From Ananas comosus (taxonomy: Eukaryota > Streptophyta > Magnoliopsida > Poales > Bromeliaceae): DNA of 64,000 nucleotides. The stretch is taken from assembly GCF_001540865.1 (NCBI RefSeq), contig NC_033622.1, positions 12,158,797 through 12,222,796 of the forward strand, in the 5' to 3' direction. Shown here in pieces: positions 47,946 to 61,373 of this stretch (its first letter is position 1; each line of letters opens with the position of its first letter). The translations under genes were made by a program, and so were the position numbers. Below the pieces are notes generated by a model that made no database searches, was not told the DNA's origin, and saw nothing but the letters and a program-made list of their open reading frames with translations.

Positions 47946-49060
47946 CTAGGGTTTAGGGTAGACGAGGCATGGGAGTACTGGATCGCGGGCGGAGGAAAAA
48001 TTCTAGAATGCAACGGGTATATTAGTGACGTGGCGTAACAAACCAATCAAATTAATCTTTTTAAGAATATATGTCCCATCATGATTGTAAAAAAGTATTT
48101 TTATTGTACTTTTGTTTGAAAAGAAAGAATGTGATTGGCTTGTTATTGATGACGTGGTGCAAGTGTGACAGTGTAGAATTTCTCCGGGCGGAGGGAGTCG
48201 TCCTAAAAATAACATAACAACATAAAAAAAAATGTACCCTCTCTCTGACCCAGCTGCAATCTCCGTCCCGAGAATAAGTCTAGTATGTGATGTAATATAC
48301 ACACTATGTCATTTAATTTTTAATTAATTATATTATTTTTGAAAAAAAATAAATGAAAATATTTTTTATTTAAATTTAAATATTATGATAGTAATATAAA
48401 TATTAAATTTTAGAAATTTTCCGTCACGAGGTATATATTTACCGTGTAACGGTTACGTATCACGGATTTTTTTAAAAAAAATTAAACTGACACGTAAGTC
48501 CCGCCCGCTAATAAAGACGTTTTAAAAAGAAAACGTTTTCACACAAAAAGACAAATCGACCGCGCGTTGTTTTGGGGAATCCCGACAGGTTTTTCTTTTT
48601 CTTTAATAATAAGAAAAAAAAGAAAAAATTCTATCTAGAAGAGATTGGATTAAAAAAATAAAAATAAAAATATACAAAATTTATCTAAATTATAAATTAT
48701 TATAAATTAAGCATCTAGTTTTTTAAAATTTTAATTTTGTTAGCCAATCCTTCAATATATTTAATTTAAGGCAGTCAATAATATTTTTATTTTAAATTTT
48801 AAGCTAATTTCGTTAACAAATTTATAATTGCAAAATTACATAAAGTATATTAATTAAAACTATAAAGATGAATGATGTATTCAAATTATTTTAAAAAAAT
48901 ATTATTTACTGATTAAATTGAAATAAATTAAAAAAATAAATAGTAAAATTAAAAGAATGATATATGGCACACGTTAGTATGCTTTGCTGAAGATGAGATG
49001 TTCCTTCTTAGCACTACCAATAGAACTATTGGGCCCACCACTTTAGCTATAGACCGGGGT

Positions 49061-49455
49061 TTTTTTTTTTTTTTCTCATACTTTTTGTTTAATGATCTCG
49101 ATTTATATATTTTTTAAAATAATATCTTACCTAGGTTTTTTTTTGGAGAGAGAAAATTATAAAATATTATCTGCTTCATTCATTTTTAATTAGAAATGAA
49201 TTCAGTTAACTATGCAAGGTTAGTATTAATATTTTACCAAGTTGAGTAGCCAAAAATNTTTTTTTTTTTTTTCTCATACTTTTTGTTTAATGATCTCGAT
49301 TTATATATTTTTTAAAATAATATCTTACCTAGGTTTTTTTTTGGAGAGAGAAAATTATAAAATATTATCTGCTTCATTCATTTTTAATTAGAAATGAATT
49401 CAGTTAACTATGCAAGGTTAGTACTAATATTTTACCAAGTTGAGTAGCCAAAAAT
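49061..49455. repeat. 197-base direct duplication joined by an N
   Basis: 49061-49257 and 49259-49455 differ at one base that I can see (TAGTATTAAT against TAGTACTAAT), and the N at 49258 is the junction. The unit includes a degenerate SINE (minus strand, with AATGAATGAAGCAGATAA). Most likely an overlap that was not merged in assembly. Confidence 0.85.
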
Positions 49456-52400
49456 TAGTAGGCGCACAAGTAAAAAATTATTTTATTTTAGATAAAAATT
49501 GCAACGATCATTTTCTGATTATTATTGCCAAAATTTGAATCTATGCCTTTCTTGCTCATTTTTATACAAAATTTTTTTTAAATTGTAACTCTTAAAAGAA
49601 TTTTGATTTAAAATTTTATATTTGAGATAGGCTATAGGGGGACTGGATGACAGTCACAACTAATGAAACGGGCGACCAAGTCCAAACAATAATGTCTTCT
49701 CAAACAATCAAAATAAATAAAAAGGTGACATACAAAATTTGAATTGAAGTTGTATAATATAATTTGGGAATAATTGCATACAACTCTACGTAAATACAGT
49801 AAATTGGTAATATATTTCTACAAAATTTAACCTTTTTTTATTATTCCTGTAAAAACTTTAATATTTTTTAATATGTCCATAGCGTTAGGATCCGTTAAGA
49901 AAATTTAGTTAACATATGTAAAGTACTTAACTTTAGTTAGTCAATAAAATAAATTAATATTTTTACTCCTTTTATATTTTACCTTCTTCATCTTCCTTTC
50001 CTCCTTCATGCCAGTTTTGAATTCGTATCTAGAATTTCTTCGCCCCTATTCATTCACGGTGTGTGATATTTTGCTTATGTCGAACGCACGTTACTTCCCA
50101 TTTAATTTTTTCTATAATTTTTTCTTGTTTTACTCGAAAGAAAAGTTTGAGGAGAAAAGGAGTGAGAGAAAAGGTTACAACAATAGTTAATTGATTTAGA
50201 TTTTAAAAAAGAAGAAGATGATCAAAGATATTTTTGCACGATTATAACTATTGTGACTTTTAAAATAATATATTTATAATGACAAATTTGGCATTTTTCT
50301 TATCTTAAAAAATAAACAGTTGTTTAGCAGTAACAACAGAGGAACAAATTAAATTTTACTGAATTTTTATAGAAATAAAAATTAAAAATTAAATTTTATA
50401 GAGATATATTTAATATACGGTATGTTTATACGGAGTTTTATACAAGTAACTCTATAATTTATTAGTGTACTATTTTTTGAACCTTTTCACATATAAATAT
50501 GTTTTGTCGTACGAGGACTAAATTATTCAATGGAAAGAGAGTACGGAAAAACTGTACCTTGTCGTGTAAATTTCAAATTGCTAGTTGGCTAAGCACCATC
50601 TACCCCCATCATGTGTTTCCACAAACCAAACGAAAGAAAAAATCTTTATAGTAGTTATAATACATATAAAATATAATAATATTATATACTAAAATAGTAT
50701 TTTAAAATAAATTTATTTTATTTAATTTTAATAAATATGAAGATATTTAATTGAATATTATTGTTTTGTGATTGAGAAGAACCACTCCAGGATGAGCTCT
50801 CCCACAAATATTATAATTTTCACCACGTGCTACTCTGCATATAATCAGTATAAATATTAATTGTATTAAGATATGCTAGATTGAAAAAAAATTTATACTA
50901 TTTTAAAATATAAGAAAAAATTTAGCAGCCTCGATTACCAAGCGATTGTGTGCTTAAAGGAGAGATCAAATTTGTACTACTATGAAATGTTGCAACAATT
51001 TTTTTCTATAAAATAACTTATTATATTTTTTGAAATTTTTTTAATTATGTCATCTTCTACGCAATATAGACATTTTTTATAATATTTTGTTGCGGTTGTT
51101 GTCGATATCTTTTAACCAGTCCACAACAACAAGATGTCCTAAAACTTTGACTTAATCTAAGAAATAATCTGCACGAAATAGTTACACATATTCAAACCAG
51201 CACCATACGTACATTTTGGAAAAAATGATACATTGAAATGCCCCTTCAATTTTAGTTTAGGTAATCTCACACATTACTTTGACTTAAAATTTTCAATTTG
51301 TTCTTTTAATCAAACAAATAAGAATTTGTATTGAATATTTATTCAATAGCAATTGTCCTAAACAAAATGGCTTCAGTCACTTTTAATAAATAAAATGACA
51401 AAGACTAATGAGAAGCAGCTAATAAAACTATCCAACATATTATAAATCCCACCTCGGAATACTATAACAATGTTGAGGGCTTTTTTCCAAAATCAGTCTG
51501 TAACGTGTGTTTCTCTTACCTAAAGTTTTCCGCGGAACTACAGAGTGCAAGTAATGGCCTGTTTATTTAGGTAAAAGTAAAGAGAAATAAAATCGTTTTC
51601 GATTTTGCTGTAATAAAGATACGGTCAAAACTTATGTTACACGAAACAGCGTAATTGGCTTCAGCTCACCCCCGACCGAAGTCAATTACGATGAAGAGAG
51701 GTGAAAAAAAAAATACAATAAGTAATGCTAGTTCTATTTACATATATTTAATTACGCCACTAATTACTCTTTTATTTAGTTTATATATTTAAAATATGAT
51801 ATAATTTGATTAGTTAAGTTTTATTATTTTTTTAAAAATATGATGAAAATTGATTAGTTAAGTATTATATTATTATATATACACAAATTATGATGAAATA
51901 TAATTATATTATTTTTATTTATTAAGTTATTTATTATTTATATATAAATTATAGTTTTATGTTATTCACTTTCTTTCAAACAAACATCATAATTGAAGAA
52001 ACTTTACTTTCATAATTATGAAAAAAATAGCAGAAAAGAAATGATTTTTATTGAACTCTATTTCAACCCAAAATCTACTTCAATTAAAAGTCCAGTTTCG
52101 CTGAAACAAACAGGCCCGTGATTGTTTGATGTTTGGAATGCACACTAGAATGGTTACTTTAGTGGGGGCCCATGTTTAAGATCAAAAGAAACGTTGTAGA
52201 TGAAACAAAATGTTATCAAAACCACACAAATCTCAATAAAAGATGAAAGAAGAAACTGCAACTGAACACATGTTTAAGAAACAATATGTTATAGAAGAAG
52301 ATGCAGAAACACCAAGTTCAACTCACTACAATAATTGAAAAAGGTACCAAGCAACTCCAACTAGTACACAAGGCGAAACCATTACGCAAAGTATAGATCT

Positions 52401-52656
52401 ATATGATGTAGTTAAATGTATGAGCAACTTACAGTTCCGGACGTATACTTCTCAAAAAAGAAAAAGAAGTGTCTTGCATATATAAAAGCATTCACATCAA
52501 AGCAAAAGTCCCTCTATGTGTCTGTTTAGCCCCATGTATGTATCATAGACTCCGTATAGGCAAAAATCTAACTACACTAATTCCTATTACTAGATAATCT
52601 TATACCAAAACTTGACAAAAAGAGACGACAAAAAAGGTGTCATAGTTAGAACATTT
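49456..52656. other. Intergenic, no gene
   Basis: AT-rich spacer without a domain-bearing frame. The last few hundred bases are the likely 3' untranslated region of the F-box gene. Confidence 0.5.
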
Positions 52657-55600
52657 CTAAGACGAACTATCATCATAGTAGGCATCGTCGCCGCTGCTGC
52701 TCGAGTACTCAAGATCATCATCCTCCCAAGGATCTCTGAAAAACGGAAGAGACAAACATTTCGCCTCGATGTTGTACTTCAATGTAACATTCAAACACCC
52801 CAGTATGTCGAGGTTGCAAAGCGCGGTGCACTTAGTCAGGATGGCTTCAAGCCCATGGTCGCTGAACCGCCCGTAGGCGAGCTCGAGGTGCTCGAGTTTT
52901 GGCATCGTGTCGGCCACGGCCAAGGCCTCGTCCTCGTCAATCTTGCTCTGGCTTGGCTCCCACGGCGGCATGTTTCTCTTCAGCTGAACTAAAGACTTGC
53001 AGTGCCTCCCTATCGTCGCGATGCCCTTAGGGGTGATATTCATGCAGTTGCTGATGTCGAGCACTGTGAGCCCCGAAAGGGATTTCACATGTTTCTCCAC
53101 CGTCTGATCGGTTACCTCGCTTAGTGGAATCTGGAGGACCCGAAGAAAACCCGCAGTACTGCAAAAGGAGAGAAAAAGAAACAATTGTTTGGCACTAGAA
53201 AGAATTGAGATTAAAAAGTTTACAAAATGTTATCAAAAGTTTTGTTTCATCTACAAAAGTTTAATCAAAAAAAAAAGTTTACAATGATCTTTTTCTCAAA
53301 GATATTTATGAGGGATGTAGAAAAGAAGAATCACCAAATTGGCTACTAAACTTATGCCACACGAAGAAATATTCAACTAGGTTGCACAGGAATCTACAGC
53401 CTAAACTGATGTATAATCGTGAATCCGGTGACACAAATATACAGTATTGTACATTTATACTGGACACTGCTCAATCAATCTAGATGAATTCAAAGAAATA
53501 AAATGTTTTTTTTTCCCTGAAATCATTAGCTGAAAAGAATATATTATAAATTACTAAAATTGTGCATTTTGAATGCAGAGTTATACAGAACATACTAGTT
53601 GATTAATACATTTCATTGAAAACATATAACCACGTCCAAGATTGCAAGAACTACACTTAAAACATTTTTGCTTGAAGGAAATACTGCCAACTTTAAATGC
53701 TTATATGTTTACGGTAAAAATGTATAAAACTTAGTTTAACGATCACCCATTTTGACCTAACTATCTGACTTTTAAAAATTTTAATTTTATTATCTAATTT
53801 TTTATTTTATTTTATTTGAGCCTGATAGTGATTCTTTAACTTCAAAATTCGAACGGGTCGTTTATCTTCACGAGTTTAGTTAATATATTTTATAAAATTC
53901 ACGTAACTACAATTTCATTAAAGTAAGCAAGTAGCTTAAATTTTGTATGCGAAAAGTCATCAAATTTTTGAAACCAAACAGCTTGAAAGACTGGTTACTA
54001 AAATCAAAATTTAGTCAAATCAAAATAGTCTATAGTTCAGGTAAATTTTATACATTTTTACCTATATTTACATTCTACATCCCTACACACAACAATCATC
54101 TACTGCTACATGCAACCTCTGTTCAGTTCAAGTCCAGCAAAATCATGCATCCCTAGTACTTAGCCTCTAGGATAAGCCTTCCAGATAATTTCCTTGAAAA
54201 TGTACAACAGCAAAGAGCATATGCCTCTTGTGCAAACCTTATAAAAGATTTTATTTTATTTTATTTTATTTTTCCATCAACAAACAGAGTTGCAGAGAAT
54301 GTACTAATAAAAACAGATATTGCAGACTTAATGGAGGAAGTATAATATTCCACATAAGGTAGTATCTTCATTCAGAAGATTTAAGTCCCAACATCATGAA
54401 AAGAACATACAAAAGATTAACAAAGATTTTGGAAGGTTCTCAACTGCAATTAAGGTCCAAAACCCCCAACTCTGTTTAAATTCATCAGGTCGAGATCAAG
54501 AACACGAATATCATTCCATATCTTTCAATTCTGCTTATAAACTCCATTTTACAATATACTTATTAGACAAATCTCTATTTGTATTTGAATAGAGCTGCGA
54601 ATTTTGACCCTTAATTGCATACAGAAACTTTGAAACACTCCAGTTCAGGAAAATAAAGAAACAACATGAAAATTAATAATGGTACGAGACAAGATATATT
54701 AAAAGAGTAGTTCGTAACCCCAAGTCAAGTTAAAGAGTAATAACAAGAAGCAAGGTTAAACTATACTTTTAAAGGCAATGCATAAAGAACCATTTCTCTG
54801 GCAAAGTACAACTTAGCCACTTTTGGGTTCTGATTTATGACACCCATTTCCTATTTTTATTACTTCGCAGCCCATCAGGAATAAAAAGCAATGATATTCT
54901 ACACTGGAAATAAATAGATGACACATTGAGACATTGGAGGAGAGTAATAAATTAAAAAACAGTTCAACAAAAAAAAAAATAAAAAGAGCAAAAGTATGAG
55001 AAAAGTTCAATTCCATACAATATGAATAAGCAAAACAGAGTAACCTTCAAATTAAAATAATATAAAAAAGCTAAAGTCAGCTACTTTAAGCTTGTTGTTT
55101 ACAGCCTATTAATAATGGAAGCATTGAATATTCTAAAATGGAAAAAAAGAGACAAAAAGAAGTTTCCAATAAAAGTAGCAGAGATAAAAGACAGTTCAGG
55201 TTTTCCTTATCTTTGCAAAAAAGAAAAATAAATTTCATCTGGTAATTAATTAGAAAGCTCTAGAAATAAAATGCAAAATGAGAAATATCTAGTATTTAAT
55301 CCAGAAAAAAAAAACTAGTGTCTCCTATTCTCTTTAAAAAAAAAAAATGAACCGATAAAAATACCTACAGACGAATTAACGCCGAGATAAGATGTGGTGC
55401 AACATATATAGCACACAAAAGCAAAAAATTAATTCCCAATTTTAAAAAAAAGAAACGAATACATTAAGACCAGCATTGATATTACACTAAAAAAAAATGG
55501 CGGAATGCTTCTGAAAAGAGGGAAAAACCAGTGTCGATAACAAATCAATAATACATTATTAAAAACAAAAAAACACAATCTCAAAAACAGCTACATACAC

Positions 55601-56239
55601 ATTGGCAAATACAAAGATTAGCTAATCGATATATTATATATATCATAACATTTCCTACTACAATAATTAGCTATACTTTATCGGAGTCTAATACACTGGT
55701 GGGGAGCCTCTCAGCAATAGAAACCGATTAAAAGCACAGCGGCAACAAAACCAAAAAAATAAATGATAAAACTAAAGAATATTAAAGCAAAAAGAATTAT
55801 ATTAAATTATACGAAACACAACAATCATATTATGTTAAAAGCTGCGGAAGGAGGAGGAGGAGGAGGAGGAGGAAGGGAGATGGGGATGGGGATGAGGGAG
55901 GTGTACGGACAAGGCGGCGACGAAGGAGAAGCCGGAGTTGCCGAGGCGGTAGGCGGAGAGGCGGCGGAGGAAGCCGCGGGAGCGGCGGACGAGGCGGCGG
56001 ACGGCGGCGTCGATGAGGTCGGAGCGGTTGACGCGGCGGCACCAGGCCTCGACGTCGATCTCCCCCCAGCAGTAGGGCCCCACCACCGCCTCCCGCCACG
56101 CCCGGCACACGAACGGCACCGTCCGCACCATCTCGTCCGCCGCCATCCGCACGAATATCAGCGCCAGTATCTCCGGACTCATCCCCTCCCCCCACCCTCC
56201 CCCCACTCCGCACCTCCTCTTCTCCTCCTTCTCCTCCAT
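52657..56239 (-). CDS. F-box/LRR protein, FBW2/SKIP1 type
   Basis: Two exons (55911-56239 and 52657-53158) with a 2.75 kb intron give 276 residues. The F-box lies at about 20-60 (MSPEILALIFVRMAADEMVR..., VCRAWREAVVGPYCW), binding SKP1 in SCF ubiquitin ligases. FBW2 and SKIP1 relatives share the following VRRLVRRSRGFLRRLSAYRL segment and leucine-rich repeats (LTVLDISNCMNITPKGIATI, LVQLKRNMPP, LEHLELAYGRFSDHGLEAIL, LCNLDILGCLNVTL). The C-terminus is acidic and Ser-rich. The donor of exon 1 is uncertain: the frame requires splicing at 55911 (TT|GTCCGT), while a better-looking GTACAC four bases downstream would break the frame. The likely role is substrate recognition. An N lies at 56264, just before the ATG. 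Confidence 0.85.
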
Positions 56240-57064
56240 CTCCCCCTCTCTCTTCCCTCTCTCNTGTTTGGAAATGGACGAGGGAGCGAGAGGAGCAGCT
56301 CCTCAGCACAAGTTATAGTTGCGAGTGGAGGAATCACTTTGATGCCTGAAACGAGTGTACAAGTCCCCCGCACAGATTTGAAAACCAACCTTTTTAAAAA
56401 CTCTAATGAATGCGGGTTTTATACATATAGCTCTGAAATTTTAATATTTTTTTTCCTTTTGATATCAGTGGCATCGTATTTGTTTCCGTACTGTTAATTT
56501 TTCAAGCTTATACAGTAGAAGAAAAAATATTGACTATTGGAGTGTGAGTTAGAAATATGGAACCTGCGAAGACACTCCCAAAAGAAAAAAAAGAGAAAAA
56601 GAAAAAAGAAATATGGCACACGATGTGTACGAATACACCGGGTGCGGGCAACAGTTTCTTCGAGTGAGTGGGTTTCGCACGTACGTTGTGGCCAAAAGTG
56701 AGGTGGTCGGATCGGTCGACGCGTGTCCAGCTACTTACGAGATCGGACGGATGGGAATTTCGCTCGCCCCTTCATTTCCCGATTTGGAAACGACCCTCCT
56801 TTCTCTCCCTGGCGCCTGCTGTTCTGGTAGAGTGGTAGTGCGTAAGTCGGTGAGTGGGGGATTTATTTTTTGGCGTTTTGTTATACGAGGTAGGAATAGT
56901 TTTTATTGTTACTTATTATTAGAGAGGGGATGAATAATTGAATAATTGTTGAAAATAAAGAGGGGAAATTATTCAATGGGCTTGGGCCACCATGGGCCGC
57001 ACCACGAAGTTTCGCAACACCGGTCGAATTAGAACTCCGAGTCAGCTCAAGAAGTAGGATAGGC
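56240..57064. other. Upstream flank of the F-box gene
   Basis: GC-moderate sequence with no supported frame, likely promoter. The 106-residue open frame at 56613-56933 shows no domain. Confidence 0.4.
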
Positions 57065-57195
57065 GAATCATTTTTTTATTTTGTTCATTCTTTAGAAGAA
57101 AAAAATCGGCTAGAAATATAAAATAATTCGCTTTCAAACTTATAACATCAGGTGCCACTCACTAGCGACCAAGCAAACAATAATCTCTAATTGCT
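57065..57195 (-). mobile_element. Degenerate SINE, minus strand
   Basis: On the minus strand, GCTTGGTCGCTAGTGAGTGG, TGATGTTATAAGTTTGAAAG and TATTTCTAGCCG follow the order of SINE words seen elsewhere, but the boxes are worn. Confidence 0.4.
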
Positions 57196-57637
57196 CTGTT
57201 TGAGAAAATATATATTTATTTGACATCTCAAGTTGTCATTTTTTTCTTATTAGACTTAATATTGCACGACAGAATGAACATTTGTGTAGGATATTACTTA
57301 CTTTACATAAAGAACAGAATCAAAATAAGACTTACAACTTACGTGAAAGTTCAGTAACTAATTATGCAATTTTTGTATCTTAACATTTACCATAACCATG
57401 AGGATTTTTTTTCTAAAAGGCCGTCTATAGGAACTGATCAAAGCGAATAGTATGCCTGACCTTTCGAACTTTAAAACTACTACAAATAATCTCACCATTT
57501 CAATTAATCATCCAATGCATAAAACTTTGCAACTATTGATGAAACTTCTCTTGTCACATGATCCTTTGATTAAATTCACTTCATTTCTCTGTTCTTTTGA
57601 TTGCATAAATTACTTTATAGACATTTGGATAAATTAA

Positions 57638-57803
57638 ATTTTTTTTTTGAGAAAAAAGTAGCACGCTACCCGCTTCATTCATTAGGACTGAAGCAGAGAA
57701 GCACTAGATCCATTAAATATTATTGACAGTATTATTGATAGTATTTGTTAAGAAAAACAATATAGAGAGAGAACTGGGGCCAGAGAAGCACTAGATCCAT
57801 TAA
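57638..57803 (-). mobile_element. LINE 3' end fragment with internal direct repeat
   Basis: T-rich, then TTTGAGAAAAAAGTAGCACG and CTACCCGCTTCATTCATTAG, the inverted LINE 3' block. A 23-base direct repeat flanks 57717-57780 (57694-57716 and 57781-57803), which may mark a second small insertion. Confidence 0.55.
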
Positions 57804-58029
57804 GGTCACAATCCATGCATCAAATGTCTTTACTCTTTGCAGTTGAATATGTATACATCTACTTTCTCGAATAATATTTTACGATCGATTACGACGACAA
57901 AGGCAAGTCTACTTGGAATCCTGTCGAGGCATATTAGCCGGTCATATATGTCCATGCTAGGAAAAAGTCTTTACTATAACTATTAGCAAAAAATAGAACT
58001 TTTTTAATAAAAAAAAATAAGTTATCAGC

Positions 58030-58150
58030 TTCATTTGCTATTATTTTTTTTAAAAATGAACTCAACTAAAAATATGAATCAATTAAGTTTTGAATTCGGA
58101 AGCTTAGATACCAACCATCTAGCTGCAATACCTCTCTCAAAAGTGTAGAT
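58030..58150 (-). mobile_element. tRNA-derived SINE, minus strand
   Basis: On the minus strand, TTGCAGCTAGATGGTTGG and TATCTAAGCTTCCGAATTC, then AAAACTTAATTGATTCATAT and TTTTTAGTTGAGTTCATTTT, with AATAGCAAATGAAGCTGATAA. This is the uninterrupted counterpart of 28412-28940. Confidence 0.6.
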
Positions 58151-58592
58151 AACAGAAATTATAAGGCTAATCCGCTAGATCAGATGAGCCGGAGAAGGAG
58201 CAACCTGGCTTGGATTGTACGCTGGTTCTTGTTCTCCAAAAGAAAGTTTGAGACCGAAACTCCAGTTTGATTGAGGCAGGGCCGAATTTTCGCATCAACA
58301 GTAACAGGTGCATGTACCACATAAGAAATATTTCAAATCAATTTTATTGTATCATGTAGAATGACAAGGGAGTATAGACAGAGGTAAAATGATAATTTAA
58401 CGTAAAATATTTTTATTATTGTATTTGCGTCAATATGAAAGTTTTTAAATAGACGTCCACTTAGAGCAAATTAGGAAAAAATGGTAAACTAATTTTTTAT
58501 TAGTTATTGTCCACATTCACGACGCATCTTAGGCATCTTCCGTTTTCGGAATCAGCTCTCGTTGGCCATTAATTCTCCAAACAAAATACAGG

Positions 58593-58602
58593 TATATATA
58601 AA
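58593..58602 (+). promoter_or_regulatory. Candidate TATA box of the P450 gene
   Basis: TATATATAAATA lies about 50 bases before the ATG at 58650, leaving a short leader. Confidence 0.45.
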
Positions 58603-58649
58603 TACGGAGGCAAATTGTTTAGGGTGTGGCAACAGTACGTGGAAGCTCA

Positions 58650-60618
58650 ATGGACACGGCAACTCTTTGTTGGTATTCAGGTCTCTTGTTTGGCCTCCTC
58701 CCTTTGCTTCTCCAAATTATCTGGCACTGGAATGATCTTCTATTCTTGGCCAAACTCAAGCTAAGATATGGCCTTTCCGAGAACAGCAATGGTGGTGGTC
58801 ACAGGCTCCCCCCTGGCCAAATGGGTTTGCCATTTCTGGGGGAGACACTGAGGTTCCTTTGGTACTTTAAGATCGCGCGCCGCCCCGACGACTTCATCAA
58901 CTCAAAGAAACAGAAGTAGGATGGTTCTCAACCTTTTGTTTTCATGCATCTGTTCTTCTCAAAACGTTTAAATGCAGTTTTCTCTTTTGTTGTAAGATAT
59001 AGGATGTAGTGCACAATATTAGCTATGCCTGGTATTTTATGCATTAATTTGTTGTGATTTGGAATTGTGGGTAGATATGGAGAGGGAATCGGCATGTACC
59101 GAAGCCACCTATTCGGCAAACCGACCATCATATCATGCACCCCAGCCAGCAACAAGTTCGTGCTGCAGTCCCCGGACTTCCCCCTAAAATGGATAACCCC
59201 CGAACTTCTGGGAGTCAAGTCCATGTTCAACGCCGAAGGCACGCAACACGCCCGGATCCGGTCCTTCGTCGTCGACGCCGTCAACAGGCCCGACTCCCTG
59301 CGGAGGATAGCCAACGTCCTGCACCCGACTGTCGCCGCCGCACTCTGCTCGTGGTCGGAGAAGGGCACCATCGCTGCTTATTCTGAGATCAAGAAGGTTA
59401 TGACATGCTCTCATATATATGTTTGATTAAGCTGCTAGTAATTAAAGCGTGAAATTCAATCCGATTATATTGTTTGTGTTGATCAGATGACCTTCAAGAA
59501 CACATGCAAAATGTTCGTAAGCATCGAGCCTGGACCTCTATTCGAAGCACTCGATAAGTACTTCAATGGCACGACTCCAGGAATCAGGGCGTACCCGCTG
59601 AATTTCCCAGGAACAGCACTCCATTATGCTCTCAAGGTTTGACATCATCTTAAAACGTTGTGACTATAAGAACCTTATAATTGGACTAAAATAAAAACAT
59701 TATGTGAACATTCAGACCAACCAAGTTAATAGATTGAACTTAGTTAAAAAGTCTTAATGTGTACAGTGCCGGCGAAAACTCACGGCAGTGTTCAGAAGAG
59801 AAGTGGAGAGGAGGAGGAAGGGGAGAAGTGAAGGCAACCATGAGAGCAAGGATCTAATGGATGGATTGATGGATATAGAGGATGAAGAAGGGAAGCATTT
59901 GAGTGATGATGAGGTGGTGGATAACATAGTCTCTTTGGTTATTGGAGGCTATGAATCTGTCACCCTCACTTCCACCTGGGCTCTTTATCTACTGTCCAAG
60001 TCACCGCAGGTTCTTCAAAAGCTCAGGGTACTGAAACTGTTAGCTATCATATAAAACTGCTACAACTTTACATATACGAAGAATAAGAAATGATTCAGTA
60101 CTTGTGATTGAGGAATTATATTGTGTCATGTGATGTTTCCAGGAGGAGAATATGGCAGTAGGAAAGCGTGCTAACGGAGATCCGATAACCTTCGAAGATA
60201 TATCAAAGCTGAAGTACACAGCAATGGTTTGGCCTCAAATGATCTTCTGGGTTAATGCCTTTTATTTTCTGATAATTGATTGATTACTTCAGTGATCTAG
60301 AGAAGAATGTGATCATTGGTTCTCTCTGTGTCAATTCAGGTTGTAGAAGAATCGATTCGGAAGGCGAATATTGTGTCTCTTCTTTGTCGAGTAGCTAAAA
60401 AGGATGTTGAATATAAAGGTAAACAAACAAGCAATTTATAAGAGTTGGCGAAAGAAATGATTTTCATTAGCTAAACATATGGACTTTCAAAATACCCATT
60501 TTGTTCTACTAATTGATTCGTAATTTGTTACCGACCGACGATGTCGTCTTTTCATGATCTTTCTGTAAAAAAATTGATATGTGATTGATAATTTGAGTTA
60601 ATTGGTTTTGTCTACAAG

Positions 60619-60658
<40 letters not shown>

Positions 60659-61373
60659 GCGCATCTTAGTGGTGTGACCTATGAAAATGGACAAACTTGC
60701 ACAATTGGTCTAGTCGCAATGTCACATGAAGCTGTATGATCAGTAAACTGTTGGCATATGCAGGCTTCAGAATACCTAAAGGTTGGCAAGTTCTTGTTTG
60801 GATCCGGTCGCTGCACACGGATCCAAAATACTTCGATGATCCGATGTCCTTTGTTCCAGAGAGATGGGATGTAAGTTACGCACATACTCTGTAGTTTTTA
60901 GCTTACACGATTAGAGAGAACTGGTAAATGTATACGCGTGCTTATATGCGAAATCTAACAAAGTTAACATCAAATGACATGCCGACTCATGACAAATATC
61001 ATCTCAAATCATAGAGGAGGAAAATCTGTTGACATGTGCAGGTACCAGTGAAGCCCAGTGGATACCAAGGCTTTGGCGCGGGACCAAGAATTTGTGCTGG
61101 AAATATGCTCGCCAGATTGCAGATCACTGTCATTCTTCACCATGCAGTTCTCGGCTACAAGTAAACATGGCGCCGTCTCTTTAACTCTCCTAGTGATATT
61201 TACGTTATTTCCATTTACTAAAAATGAGTACATGCATGGTCATATAATAAAGTACTAATTGAATTATGTGGGTATTTCACAGGTGGAAGTTAGTTAACCC
61301 TGACGCGAAGATTAAGTACCTTCCTCATCCACTGCCATGCGATGGTGCTGTCATGGACTTCGCAGCACTTTGA
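58650..61373 (+). CDS. Cytochrome P450 of the CYP85 clan
   Basis: Nine exons (58650-58915, 59075-59396, 59487-59636, 59767-60027, 60143-60226, 60340-60418, 60764-60870, 61042-61160, 61283-61373) give 492 residues. The N-terminal hydrophobic anchor (about 4-24) targets the ER, followed by the LPPGQMGLPFLGETLRF hinge. Helix I carries IGGYESVTLTSTW (the A/G-G-x-E/D-T/S oxygen-binding site). Helix K has ExxR (EESIR), and the PERW motif reads FVPERWD. The haem loop is FGAGPRICAGNMLA with the axial Cys. The exon pattern and KLKYTAMVVEESIRKANI segment place it in the CYP85 clan, close to CYP88/CYP729-type enzymes that oxidise kaurenoic acid or triterpenoids. Substrate not determinable here. The start is the first ATG in frame; a GTG-initiated extension is not used. 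A TA array lies in intron 6. Confidence 0.92.

Larger units (their letters stand above)
43820..48960. repeat. Segmental duplication block B
   Basis: Counterpart of 30680-36300, same orientation, start-to-start spacing of about 13.1 kb. It carries the second carbonic anhydrase gene. It differs by small indels, the intronic 133-base array, a MITE dimer at 47465-47945 and absence of the MITE seen at 35030. Confidence 0.8.

Noticed and set aside
52612..52992. 126-residue open frame on the plus strand
   Set aside because: It is antisense to the last exon of the F-box gene, which has clear LRR similarity.
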